64,000 bases of DNA from Onthophagus taurus. Taxonomy: Eukaryota; Arthropoda; Insecta; Coleoptera; Scarabaeidae. Made by a program: the position numbers and the translations under genes. The DNA lies in assembly GCF_036711975.1 (NCBI RefSeq), contig NC_091975.1, positions 5,644,501 through 5,708,500 of the forward strand. Reading direction: 5' to 3'. Of the stretch, positions 1 through 13,400 are shown in pieces; within the stretch, counting starts at the first letter, position 1; each line of letters starts with the position of its first letter. The notes under the pieces are model-generated. The model saw nothing but the letters and a program-made list of their open reading frames with translations, ran no database searches and was not told the DNA's origin.

Positions 1-424
1 GTTCTGAATTTGCGCTGATTGTAGTAGTAGTCGTGCAAGAATTTGCATCCCACTTTTATATCTTTTTTTGTCTCGCTTTTATAATTTTTAAAAATTTTAA
101 CTACCGACAAAACGGGGTGAGGTTTCAATCAATTTTGGAGCGAACGCGAATTTATGGCAAGGTACACGCCGACGCCCGGGCTTGAACAATGATTAAATTT
201 ACGGCTGGCAAACACAACAAAATGGGCAAACACTTTTGCTCGGCAGGCGATTGCTAGCCCCATAATGCGGCAAACGTGTTTCGAGCTAAATTAAAACCGA
301 GTTCGTTTGTGTACTCTTTTTCAAATTATAACTTAGAAATTTTGATCAAATTGATAATCATCATTTTTATTTTAAAATTGAGATTAATAAAATCAAGAGC
401 ACCATTTTATTTTACTTTTTTCAG
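1..424 (+). other. Last intron (3' part) of the left-hand dpr gene
   Basis: The window opens inside an intron. No second-Ig-domain exon like the one at 7641-7797 can be found here. The stretch ends in a pyrimidine-rich acceptor (TTTTTTCAG, ending at 424) just before the coding exon that starts at 425. It is AT-rich and otherwise unremarkable. Confidence 0.6.
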
Positions 425-522
425 GAGAACACCCAGCGGCAATGCAGACCAGCTCAGCACTCGGTCACCAAAAAGAAGTAACCTTCTTAATCATCTTCCT
501 CCTATTAACTTTAATAAGATGA
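425..522 (+). CDS. dpr: dpr-family gene, last coding exon (partial gene)
   Basis: This is the 3'-terminal coding exon of a Dpr (defective proboscis extension response) immunoglobulin receptor. Dpr proteins are neuronal cell-surface proteins with two Ig domains that bind DIP partners during synapse choice. Entered in phase 1 (G|GA), it reads EHPAAMQTSSALGHQKE followed by a hydrophobic tail of about 14 residues ending LLLTLIR, then TGA. The EHPAAMQ stretch after the second Ig domain and a hydrophobic C-terminus (membrane or GPI anchor) are typical of the family. The complete dpr gene at 7406-16547 has its last intron at the same position and phase, with EHSEAMQ. A different frame of the same DNA gives a longer open frame (276-584), but that frame lacks family similarity. 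All other exons lie left of the window. Confidence 0.85.
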
Positions 523-1013
523 TCAATTCGTTGAAAATAAATCTTTACATTTACAAAAATTCAAACAATATCACCTATTTATAATCTGGGGAATCTTATT
601 AAACGAAGCAAGAAAAAAATCAATCTTGACTTTATCAAGAATAAACGTTTATAGCCAAAATGGGACATAGCGTAACCGATGTTGTTTACTTGTGGTGCTA
701 TTTCAACCGAACCGGTCGTGAGAGTGAAACGAAAATTGTGTACATATGTAGTGTTTTACGATAAGAATGCGAGGAAAGTGTTAATCGTGTTGACGGTAAA
801 TAAAGATTATGGACTTAACTATATTATACATGTTGACTTTATTGTTTTATAGGTATAAACGACAACGTTATTAGATGCCATATAAAATTAATTTTTTAAT
901 CGTTTTCTTTCCCTATGAATCGAAAATTGTATCACACATTCGCGATTCCGTTTTCGTACGGTTACATTTTGTAGAGATCTCTTCATTGTACCTTGTATCA
1001 TTCTGTAAATAAA
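523..1013 (+). other. Probable 3' UTR of the left-hand dpr gene
   Basis: Non-coding sequence follows the stop at 520-522. AATAAA hexamers occur at 799-804 and 1008-1013. Both precede T/GT-rich stretches, as expected for alternative polyadenylation sites. The exact ends cannot be read from sequence alone. Confidence 0.5.
1008..1013 (+). terminator. Candidate poly(A) signal AATAAA
   Basis: This is the second of two AATAAA hexamers downstream of the dpr stop at 522; the first is at 799-804. A TTTTATTGG/TTTTC-rich stretch follows within 25-30 bases. Confidence 0.4.
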
Positions 1014-1299
1014 CTCATATAATACAATAATCATTTTATTGGTTTTCTTTCAATTTTTAATTCATTTGCTTTTGAGTCAATATGAAACCCTTCTTGGTTT
1101 ACTGAAAATCTACTCTAAAGCAAGATTATAGTGTGGAATTACTCCAAATTTCCAGAGAAACTTTGGAACTCAACTGACCATACACTACATAGCTAAACAA
1201 AACTTTGAAGTTCCTCCATTCAGAGTCGGAACTTGTTTGAAATTGTAATAGCCAACACATAAGCTACAAGAAAAAGTCTGGAATATTCACGAAGAAGGA

Positions 1300-1800
1300 A
1301 GCTGTAATTACACTGGTGAGATTCTAGAGTTTAAGGAAAGTCTGGAATTACACTGAAAAGTTCTAAAATCTAAAATCATACTGGTAAGATTCCAAATCTT
1401 AAGAATAGAGACTGTCAGAATAAGCCTGCATTATTCACTAACAAGATTCTGGGTTGTAAGAAGAAGATTGAGCACTTAAAGCAACCCAACCCAGAGTTCA
1501 AATTTCAAAAATATGTCAGGAATTACGCTGGCTGATTACCAAACTGCAAGGAAATGTCTAGCATAGTTATGAACAGGATTCTAGACTGTAGAAAGAGGAC
1601 TGTAATTACACTTGCAAGACTCTAGACATTAATGAAAAAATTTTAATTATACTGGCAGTATTCTATACAGCAAGACCAAGGTTGTAAAGACATTGGTGAA
1701 GGTTCAGATTGTTTGCTATAGTTATTGACTGTAAGAATAAGACTGAATACTCTAGAGTTAAGTCTAAAAGCACACTGATAAGTCTAGAATTATAACGACC
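1300..1800. repeat. Degenerate 40-45 bp tandem repeat
   Basis: A motif close to ATTACACTGGTAAGATTCTA recurs with heavy divergence near 1305, 1348, 1375, 1432, 1520, 1565, 1604, 1646 and 1770. Several intervals are 40-43 bp and others are irregular. It is often followed by a purine-rich TGTAAGAAGAAG stretch. It looks like an old minisatellite that has drifted. No coding content is seen. Confidence 0.6.
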
Positions 1801-1870
1801 AGGTATAGTACAGCAAAGTAAATGTCAAAAAATATAAATTGCGCTGGTTAATTTCCAAACTGCTTCTTCA

Positions 1871-4800
1871 CAGCTATATTCAGTAACTCTTAAGGAGCTT
1901 CCGTAAGGTTTGGTTCAATGGCATACCACAAAATGATTTTTTATCATTGTTTGTAACGTCCTAAATAAAGTTTAATATCAACGAAATTCCAAATATTAAA
2001 AAAAAACCATAAATATCGTTAAATAAAAATGGTGGAGGTGCCGGTTTAAAACAAGATAAAACTAAACTGTTTTATAAACTTTTTTGTATATCAAAGCTTT
2101 GGTTAACTAATAATTTTTTTATAATAGTTAGAAATTAAGGTTATGCCTGTAAAAGGTTGGTTGATTAAATATTTATGTTGTAATTTACCGGGAGGTTGAA
2201 TATTTCAAATTGTATGCAGTATGACCCAATTTTAAGGCAAGCCTGTAATTCATGTTTTATAACGGTAGCGACGACGCCATGGGATAGGATATTATTTTTA
2301 ATAAATAATTTTTGATAATTACGAAGATGGAAAGTAATAAATAATTCAAAAATGAATCTGCCGAAAATAAATAAGAGCGAGAACAAAAGGGACGAAAAGG
2401 AAAATGACTCGTCGAAACTCGATTTTGCCGGTCTGTTGTCGTGTAAGAGATTACATCCTGATATCATTCTGCCGAAGATATATACAAGGGGGTTCGTTCC
2501 CATATTTTACGACGTCGATATTTCATCGGATGCAAGTACCTTGTATTATAGAACAATATACTCGGCACGTCCGGTTGATCTATGAGCCCAATAGAAGGGA
2601 GTTCAACACCGCAGACTCGTCGATTGGACAACTTTTTCTCGATCCCGTGTGATTGGAAAATAACTCCCTTTTTGCTCCTTTTTCGATAAAAAAAAATCTT
2701 CAAGAACTGAAGGTCGGAATCAAATCTCCGGGGGGTGAAAATTACCCCTGCAATTGTAAACCAATCAAGGCGGCGTTGTTTCACACGGTGACGCCTTCTA
2801 GATTGGAACTGTCACTCCGGAAGAAGGACGTCCTTCGTGTTTCCATCTTGATCGTCGGAAACGCGATCTTAATTGAATTAATAAAAACCGAAACCTGTTA
2901 AAAATTAATTTGCGTCTTCCCCCAAACGTAATCCGAACGGCATATTTAATTTAAACGAAACGAAAGCTTTGTCTTTCGTGGCTACCAACCTCCACCTGAG
3001 CAATTTCGAATCCTACAACTTTTATTAAGTAGGTCGCCGCTAATTATTTGCCCTTCCCCGTACTCTATTGGGATTTATATACCTTCGGGACGTCGGACCT
3101 TAAATTCTTAAGAGACTTTTCTCGTTTTACCGACGAAACCATCCTAATTAAAACATATTAGTTACTTGTTACAAAATAAAATAAAAAACCAAGTTTTACG
3201 AGAACGTACAAAAATCGATTTTAACTACACCTGGTACAACGAAAAAAATGAGAATATTTTAAACCCCAGGACAAATTGCTACGAAATTGTACTCTGGGTT
3301 ATGATATAGTCTCACGTACGAACACAACAATTCCACGACCAAATCTAAATAAGCATAATTGTTCCGGACAGGATAATAGGGCTTGTTTTCATGGACGAAG
3401 TTGCCGCGTATTCAACCCCGACGTGAAAATGAGCGATGAGAACTGAAAATACAGCAGGCAGCAACGCTTTTTTTATAATCCCAAAAAAATATCTCGTACA
3501 TCACTGTTATATACAGAATAAACGAAAAAGGAAAATGTAAATTGGATTAAAAGAAATACGAGTGCGAAAGGCAAAGCAAAGATATTTGAGCGCGCAATTT
3601 ACTTATCGGTTCCATAAAAGGGATTAAAGCCAGATAAGATTGAGACGGAGTCAATTCTTAAGCGTTCTTCTCTTCTGTAACCGTTTTACGGGTCCGCCCG
3701 GAATAAACGCTCGAAGGCTTGAGTCTATTGCATTTCTGCTTCATTAACCCTAAGTGCACATAAAGCAACGAGAGATATTGGCAGAGAAGCGCAGATTCAA
3801 GGAACCCCGTTTCTTAAATTCCCTTATCTACGTGAATAATTGCCCGCTTAGCTTTTAAATAATAAACATCTCTGAATACCTAAATTTTACGTAGCACCAC
3901 CAAAATGATCTTTTTTATGGTTTGTTATGACTCGATAAAGTTTATATCTTTCAGGGATATTTTTTTACGATCTTCATTTCCAGATTTTTTTACTGAAGTC
4001 AATAAAAAATGTATGTGTGTTATTTATAATCTAATTTTTCATTCATTTATCATCTGAAACAACATTAATTACAATAACATCAAGAGTTATGGAATAAAGT
4101 TATCCGCATAAAAAAATCGTTGAGGTGAATCAACTTGTGGTTCGTGTATCGATCTTCAGAGTATCTCCTAAATATCTTACAGAAACAATTCAGGGTCGCC
4201 GAAATGCACCGGAGATATGATTGAATAATGTAACAACATATTTCGATTGCGAGGTTTTCATGTCATCTATTGCTTTATTTATTGCATTTTCTGGTGAGTT
4301 ATCCTTTCGATTAGCAAATTGTTTTTTTTGTAAACTTTTTGATGACTTTAAAATCTATGAGTTAAAAGTTTGTATCGAAATATCTACAGCGTCTCTGACA
4401 TCCTCTAACATAATGACTTGCTAATATCTTCTAATATCCTCCCTGCGTTACTTAACATTTTAGTCATCATCTATCAATAGGGTTCCTCGTTATCTATAAA
4501 CATTGCTATAAACCATAACATATCACTACATTTAATATCTTCCCCATTATCTATAAAACATAACATTAATTTCACATCGAAGATCATGAGGATTTCCAAT
4601 TTTTGCATTGTATTAAGCGAATAACTAATAATCGAAATTAATCTTGAATAATTTGATACAATAGATGGTTAATAAATTACGAAAAGATTTCAATTATGAG
4701 TAATGGAAAATTTTGCAACCTGTACCATAGAAACCGTTCGAAGGTGCAAGTTGCATATTACAGTCATAAATTACCTGTTCAACCCTAATGCTCCTGATAA

Positions 4801-7244
4801 ACTCCTGAGCGGGATGGTGAGTATTGCCGTAAATTATCTGCGATATATGGCGATGACATCTTAGCTAATGACCGCAATATGTATTATTCACGATCCATTC
4901 GACACCAACACACCGTAATCAATTATTTAAATGAATTAATTTAAGGATTTCTTTAATTAATGTTTGTTGGTTTTTTGCTTTAAAGTAATGAATAATTAGT
5001 GTCACGTACGTTATTTGGAATACGTCGATATGTTCGTATTAAAGAGGCGCACGTTCATAATTACACGTTGCCCCGAGGTAAAATTTAACCGATTCAACTG
5101 ATTTGGGCGTTTGCGAGCAGATAGGGCACGAACAACTACATCGAGTGCGGAGCGAGTTTCGCCTATATTTCAGGCAGTGGCCGGGTCAGCACGAAATTAT
5201 GAACAAAATAAACTAGAGGCGAAGTTCCAAGCTCTCGCGCCCGGAGTTAATTTGTTGAACATACAGTAAAGCACCAATTCCGGTCGCGGCGTACACTAAC
5301 TGGGTATGTTCGTTTCAACCCAGTACCTGACCCAACTCAAGGATATTGCCTTTTCTCTGTCAAACAACAATTAAAACATAGTTTAACAAACGTGTTTTAA
5401 ACGGGCAAAAATTTCTAATTGAAAACGTTAACTAATTTGTTTAAGCAAGAGTTAGTTATTTGAGAAAAATATCAAAGCATTAATCTTGTCCACAAAGCCG
5501 AGTTATTCAACGAGAACAGCTGCGCGAGTTATTAAATTTATTATTATCTATTCGTACACTTCAAACGAGTTAAACAGATATTTTTACGCTCGGTAAGCAA
5601 ATTAATTTTAAAATTATTTCGTTATTCAAACGATTTTTTTAAATTACTTCACAGGAAAAGTTCATTTTGTCGCGTCGCGAGTAGAATAAATTCGGCTTCA
5701 TTCCAGAGTACAAATTCAATACATTTAAATAATTTAAAGCCGAGTGTGCGAGACGTAATGCAATTACAATAATTCAGCCGCGATCTAATTCGAACTCGGC
5801 GGAGGAGGGCGATTTCAGAGAATCGGTTCGCACCGGAAGCGATCTTTTATGTAATTGAGAAAAGTGAAGTCACCAATAAAAACTCTTCTTACATTAAAAT
5901 GATTAAAGCTTATTTAATGCGATAATGAATAAGAAGAATTTAGAATAACTGTTTTATTTATATCTAATGTAAGTGAAACATGTTATGAATATTTAGGTCG
6001 CTCAAAAATAAACTTACATTATGAATTAAATTTGTAAGAAGAACGGTGTGACATGACGTCAAAACTTTCATAATAATGTGGTTCGATTCGATTTCTCCAG
6101 TGAATTACGAGGTTTAATACGAACCAATATCTTATCTAATGAGTTATCGACCGAAACTTGAATATGTATTATGCAAGTCGCGGCATAAGTCCGCTGCTAA
6201 GATCAGACTCCAAGCTTAATCTGAATTATCGACGTGGCATCAGCTCTTGAAGCCGCACTGTAATAATTAGTAGCCCTCAGGATTCGGCGACCTATTAATG
6301 ATGTATTGCGACCTGTCACAATGGATTTGGTGGTCTATCCCGGACAAAGGCGTCTTCAAAGCGATGAATAATTCCCGCGACAGGTCCGTCCTAGTTTCCA
6401 AACAACGACAGATGTTGCTGAATTTTAGTTATAAGATTTTATTAAGATTAATACAACGAATTTCATCAACATTCGCCACCGTCCGAGAAATTCGTGGAAC
6501 TAATCCCGAACCAAAATTAAATTAAACTGAATTATTTTAGCGCTGAGGATTAAGGGTTAATCTTTGCCGTCGTCCCGTACTTGAAAGTGAGTTACCGTCC
6601 ACATTTACCTTTACACGTGCAACACGCCTAAGATTAAACTATAAAAGCGGGACACTAAAACCTCACTACTAAAACTTTATAACAAGAAAATCATAGAAGA
6701 AATTTTAATTTCACAACTTAATTTATTAACCAAAGTTCTTTTTAATCTTATTTTTTTTTTTTAGTTTTTTGTTCGTTATCAAAACAAACCGTACATCTAT
6801 CAGACTACAAAACAAGTTTTTTTCGAAGGGAAATCGACGCATTATTAGCTCGCAGCTCGCTAGTCAACACCAAATCCATCTCCTGTCCAAGCAAAAAATG
6901 TCATCCCACGGACTAATGGGCCCTATAATAACCCATCAGGAATTTGGATGCCGACTGAATTTATTACCGAAGCTGACGTTCAGATTCACGCTCTAACAAC
7001 GTAAAAAAATCTGCGAATTCGGATCACAGAACGTTAACCCCCGACAATGCACTTTGATTGGGCACCCAGCTCCGGAGCAACCCCCTAATGGAAGCGAAAT
7101 GAGCCGTGGCACAAAGGGGTTGAGTTGCCGCTTTTATTTACGCCAAATTTTCGCGTTAGCCAAAGCTCTTAACCCCACTCACATTCATCATCATTTTTTT
7201 TAACACAAAAATAAATGACAAAAAAAAATTAATCTCGAATACTG
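1871..7244. other. Intergenic DNA between the two dpr genes
   Basis: About 5.4 kb separates the degenerate repeat from the 3' UTR of the minus-strand dpr gene. Open frames here are short and overlap on both strands, for example around 2165-2900, with no recognisable motif or plausible splice partners. The only item noted is a GGTGGAGGTGCCGG motif at about 2030, which also occurs in the 326-bp satellite. Confidence 0.6.
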
Positions 7245-7250
7245 TTTATT
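7245..7250 (-). terminator. Candidate poly(A) signal of the minus-strand dpr gene
   Basis: AATAAA on the minus strand, about 155 bases past the stop at 7406-7408. Another minus-strand AATAAA lies closer, at 7338-7343. Confidence 0.35.
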
Positions 7251-7405
7251 TTATACTCTAAGTGATAATCTAAATCATTTTAATTTAAATAATAATCTAA
7301 ATTATAATCTAAATACAAATTAAATATGTACAATTTTTTTATTTAAAATTAAAATACAAATACAGTCTTTTTTTAATTCGGGGGAATTATACATAAAATA
7401 TTTCA

Positions 7406-10400
7406 CTAACTTTTGTCTTCGGACAAGAGTAGAATGTTGAACAGGACGAGGAAACAAAGCAAAATCGAGATGACAACCGTACCGGAAGGAGTTGATGCTG
7501 TATTTCCCGCGGCAACAGGAAAATCCCTTTGCATCGCCTCGGAATGTTCAGCTTAAACAACAAACATGCGGTAAAATCACAGAAAACCTTCTTACGGGGC
7601 ACTCTTTCTAGGTTGAAATATAAAAATCATCGATCTTTACCCTCTACGACTATCAGCCTGACAGAATCCCCCAAAGTTGCTGCTTGAGTGCACGCGTAAA
7701 GACCACCGTCTTTCGTTGTAACAACAGCAACTCTTAATCTACTGGTCACTTTTCGATCCCTGTAATCAGTATCAACCGATATTCCACCACGATCGAGCTA
7801 AAAATAGAAAAAAAGAAATAAAATTATTTTAATTTAAATTGAAATCAAAAATTGTTTTGATTTAAATTCGGAAAGGTTAACGTTCCTAGTAACCTCAGTC
7901 ATCTAACAATAGAACCATTGTAGAAATAGGTGTCACCAGTTTGGCACGAACTCAAGGAGCCCGCAAACGTAACTGAACTGAACTCACCGTGTAGGTCTTT
8001 TTACTCGTAACCGTAAAGTGGTATATTACTAAACGCGAAAACGTATTACGTTCCTGACGAAAACAAATTGTGGGTCGGATGAGTTTGTTTTTGGAACGCG
8101 TCAACATCTATAATCAGTTTATATTTAGTTCATTTAGATTTTTATTAAAAAGGATAATATAACATGCCTCGATTATATCGTTTCGGACACAAATGACCTT
8201 GACTACAATTTTATTTATCGGTTTATAACATTTATCCACCTAAGAGATAATAAAATAATTAATAGAGGATTGTTTTGATTAATTTTGCAACCGAAAATGA
8301 TTGTGGGGATTTGACTGACACACCAATTTATTTTGTTTACTCAAACAGATAATGTAGTTATGAACTTACTGGAACAATGCAGGTCATATACGAGTATTTA
8401 CTGGAATGTAAACGAAAATTAGGTCGTTGTACGACGCGTATTTCTCACTCAAAGAAGATTTCAACCTTTACATTTAAGGAAATCTCGATTAACAATGAAT
8501 TTATTTTTACCTCTTAGTTTTAGTTTAAAGTAAATCCGTGAGGCGAAGAAGGTTGAGTGTCGGTGAGTTTCTGTGAACCACAAAACTGAACTCACACTAA
8601 TTAGAGCTCAAGTTAATATGACAGAGTTTCTACTCTGGGTGGCACGTATTGCTGTTGTGAATATAAGATATTCACTAACTCTAGGGAGAATTTTACTTCA
8701 TTAAGGTTTTTTTTAAAACGGAAAGGGAGTTTCAGAATTTCCTATAATAATTTTGAAATTCTGTGTGTTTATTATTTGTTTAATCCATATAATTAATTAA
8801 TAACAAAGTAACTCATAATTAATCGTTTACGCGAGAAGTTTCCACAAATCTTTTAAAAACTAGTTAATTAGATAGCTTTGATCACCTAACACGTATCTTT
8901 TATCTTGATTAACTTAATAGATCTTCAAAAACTTTTTACGAAACTGCCATCGACATTGGATCAACACACAACATTAAACAAACAAGTTTAGCACAACTAT
9001 AAAACACTCTGCTAATCCTGGATGAAACTCGACCCTGACTTTGTTTTATGATAATTCCTACCGATGGAAATTCACTATTAGGAAGATGTTATTATTTGTA
9101 GTTTCGTTGCACCCAAAACGTATACTTACAAAAGATAGAATAGAAGCAAAAAAAGTGTTCACCACTACTTAACCGACACAAAGTAATTACAAAAAGTATT
9201 GCACCACTTTCAGTCTACATCAAAGGAGTGATACTCGCAAAAAAAAACGTTCTGGTTCCACTGAATGACTTTTAAATTGAAATCCTCGACAAAAACCTTC
9301 AATTAGACCGATAGACCTAAAGGAGCATTTTGTGTTGTAAACGAATGAAAACAGAAAAGTAAATACGACAAAGCTTAAGCAAAAACTGGAAATATATCAC
9401 ATTAATGAATGTAGGATTATTAATCATTCATTAATGAATATTCGAAATTCTGATGAAGAACCTCGTGGGTTTCTGATCGAGTTTCTGAAACATAATACTA
9501 GCTTGTCGATAACCTATATTCGAACCAAGGTTGGCATTTACGAAAGAGGAGATGAACGTCCTTCGAACAAAGCATTTTGCAGAATTACATCGATTACGGT
9601 GATGGTAACGCTTCAACTTGCAGATGAAATTAAAACACTTTAATTGTTTTGAGTTAAATAACATATAATTTTAACTTAATTTATAACTAAAAATATATAT
9701 TACACTTACCTACTTTGAGTTGTACTTTTGTAGCATTAACAAGTTTGATTAAATGTGTTCGCCAAAGTTCGAATAAAAATGAATCCTAAACAAACAATTT
9801 GGAGGTACCAGCACATTTAGATCAATTTGTGCAAACTTTGCTAAGACTACATTGCAAATTGCAAACTGGAAGTCGAGCTTACGTTGGATTTTATCGAGAA
9901 TGTGAAACTATCGTTTACTTACATTGTAACCAGCGGTGGAATCGAATCCGATTTTGCTACATTAACTATTTTAAAATCACGTTAAAAATCAAATCCATAC
10001 CTCATGTGTAATCTCCTTGCTTTCGTACAACCATTTAACCCTCGGCTTTGGGAAGAACATGTCGTGAGCTCCGGTTTGAGAAACTATTTCACATGTAAAA
10101 GTTACCGGAGAACCCACCCTAACGTACACTTCTTTAGGCCCTTTTATCGAAGCTACGTAGGCGTATTTTGTGTTGATATCTACCGCATCTCTCATACCTA
10201 CATCTCCAAAAAATAAAAAACCGAATTATTTATTAAAATAAACGTAATAAGTAACTTACCAGAAACGCTAAGATTCATTGCAAAATTAATTTTAGGGTCA
10301 GTATTAACTTGGCACTCGTATTGACCCATATCAGATAATTTAACCCCCCGTATTCTTAAACCCCAAAAATCAACGTTACTGTACAAAGCTTCAAATCGAT

Positions 10401-13400
10401 TATCAGCAGTAAAAGAAATAGGTCCAGAAGTTAGAATGTGGAGGTCTTTCTTGCGTATCCAAGAGACCTGCAAAATAAAAAAAAAATATCGTAACACTTG
10501 ACTCGGATTCGATTCTTGGAAAAAAGAGGTGCCCTGGAGGAAATAGAGTGGTTCTAAGAATGGTCTGCAAATCCTGAAAGTCGAAGACCCTCCGGTAAAT
10601 AAATAGGGCGACCGGAGAGGCGCCGGGCCGAACGTAAAAGCGAAACGGAAATTGTTAGTTTAATTGGACCAATAAAGCCGGATTTTGCCCGCCCCGAATC
10701 GTGCCCATTAAACATCGGGAGAACGAACTAATAGTCCTAAGAGCCGTCCGTTGTTGCGCTTTATGAGAACCATTTCTTGGGCTCGCTTTTCTTTTAACCG
10801 AGATCGTCAGAAACAACTAAGACAAGTCGAGACAGGAATTTAACGACTTCGAAACTCCCGGTCGCGCAATCCCGTTTATAATCAAACAAAACAAGATAAA
10901 AGATTTCTTCAGTATTAAAATGTCAAAATATCGGAGAAGCTTTTTTTATGTCACTAAATCCTTTCCAGTTACACGCACATTCCTTTCTTAAAATAGATGG
11001 GAATCTTGACGATGTGGCACCAGCCACAAAGAAAAACAATAGGATCGTAAATACAAGACGAAAATAACTAACAGATTCTACGAGTAAAAAAATACACGGA
11101 AAATTACTTAAAAGAAAAAATTTAGATTGAATTTACTGTTAAAAAAAATTTCGGATTTAAATTATGACCTTTTAACCAGTCAATTCAACCAAAAAGTTTT
11201 AATAACCGTTTTGGATCTAGGATTTTTCAATCAGCATTCTCAATAATCGCTGGACTGATTATTACTCGCCCGAACGAGCGCTCAATTAAAACCGAATGAA
11301 TTGCGATTCGGAGAAAGGCAATGTAGTAAAAGCTCCTTTTCGCGGACTTTTCAATTACGCGCTATGAACGCTGGCCGGTTTAAATGAGAACGTATACGTA
11401 GTGTTCGAGTTGACGGTATTGATTTCTTTATTCTTTTTCTAATAAAAACAAAGAAAAATTGTTCGTTCAAATTGCTTGAATTCACAAATTCTTACCACTT
11501 TATCTCCTAAATTTCTAACTGTACAAGGCAAGACAATAGTTTGTCCTACGATGGCGTGAATTTCTTTTAAAGCACTCTCATCAAATTCCGGAACAACTTC
11601 TACTTGACTTTCTTCAATGTTCAATCTATTCTTGGTCCAAGCGTATCCTGTAAACAAAACAAGAATGATTGTTCTGCTCGATTTAAGTAAAATAAGATTT
11701 TCCAAGATTGTCGAAATGTCAAATTCTTGACATTTAAGAACCGAACTGCAACACACATGCTATTGGCTCGACTCCCAGAAGAATAACGTTCTATAATTAG
11801 ATTCTATATCTTTCGAGATGGCAACGTTTTGTGTTGCCGTAAGCTGTAGGGGATTTTCTCGCACCTACTTCGGTCCAATTTGGACGGAACCGTTCCGGGA
11901 ATAGGGAAGAAAATTGGCGTAACAACTGGGTGAGGGCAAAAAGGAACGGATATATTCGAAAAAATCGCGCTACGAAATCCTCGACACCGTTTCACCGAAT
12001 ATCTATCGCAAAATCGATAAGGAATTTTAAATTGAATCGTGCGTTTTCACGACTTTCCACGACCCGCAAACTCCCAGGATTTGCAATGCTATGTCAGCGA
12101 GCGCAACGTCAATATCTGTGATTGATATCGATGGATTTGAATATCACTGTTAGACAATAAATAGGAAATGCATGGATTCAATTTCCATTTTGAGTTATTT
12201 CCATTTCACTTTTATTCAAAAATATTTTAGCATCAAGGTCGTTAGAGTTCTTTTGATAATTAAAACAAATAAAGGATAGTCAAAGTACAGTAAAACTTAA
12301 CATAATAAAACGTTGGCTCGTCGCCAAGATTTCGTTGCTCGGAGTCATAGTTCTTGTTATTTAATAAGCCGGAGCACTTAAATAGTAAATCCAGTCCCAA
12401 CAATGCCGGAGCGGGACACGAGCTGTAATTATACTGGAAGTTGCCAGAAATGTCTGTCTGCAATCTGCATCGCAGTTTTATTCGTGTTATTGTAACATGG
12501 TACTTTTATTTTTTTTTTATCATCTCTGCAAGGTAGTTTTATAGGAAAATACATTGAGAACAACAACTAAGGAAATCGTTCGAGATTGAGTGTTTTGGAA
12601 ATCTATTAAAACTCTCAACTTTTCGACCTTCGACGGGGCTTTTTCTGGTAAACTTTCCGGTTAACTCGACTCGAGAGAGCTGGAAGTGTAACGAATTTAT
12701 CCCGGAGCATTGTCTAAAAATAGAATAGAAAGGTCGGAACCAATCTTCGTCCGACATATGGCGTTGGAAACGAGTCGTTAAGATTAACATCTGAATAAGA
12801 ACCGAAGATGTGTTTGTTAAAAAAAATCTCCCTTTTATGGGACTGTAAAATATCTGGTCGTGCCCCGAAATTTAATCACCGAGGTTTATTACAATCCACG
12901 TTGTACCATTGTAGGTTAAATTCGCCTCGGGGTAAAGGTTACACATGGAACAGTGCGCCAAATAATTGTCGCACGGTCGGCGCTAGCCGGATTTATGCGT
13001 TTCGGGGTCGGTTCGGCCACTCTGTTTGATCTGTCAACAAAGATGTTAATGAGGAAACGATTGCTTACCAATGGATGTTTCCCGGAACAAATGTACTTGT
13101 CTACACGTTAGCAATGCGAATTAACTCGAGTTGTTACTGTGGCGAAATTCCTAACCAATACCAAAACCGATACACAAACACAGTAAGAGAATATTAACAG
13201 AAACACCACTGCTATTTAGTAGTTTTATCAATCAATATTTCAATTTAACTACTATCATTCCTAGTTATATCGTTTTACATAAAACGTTGTGATAGGCATA
13301 TTTTGAGGAATGAAAACAAGACTTTGAAATCAAACTTGATAGATCAAGTATTAGTTCTTTGGGTGTTGCGCCTAGCATAAAGTTGTGAATTTGTAAGATA

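Noticed and set aside
276-584. 102-codon plus-strand frame over the left-hand dpr exon
   Set aside because: The dpr last exon is read in another frame of the same DNA (425-522), which gives EHPAAMQ and a hydrophobic tail in the same phase as the second dpr gene. The longer frame crosses the intron.
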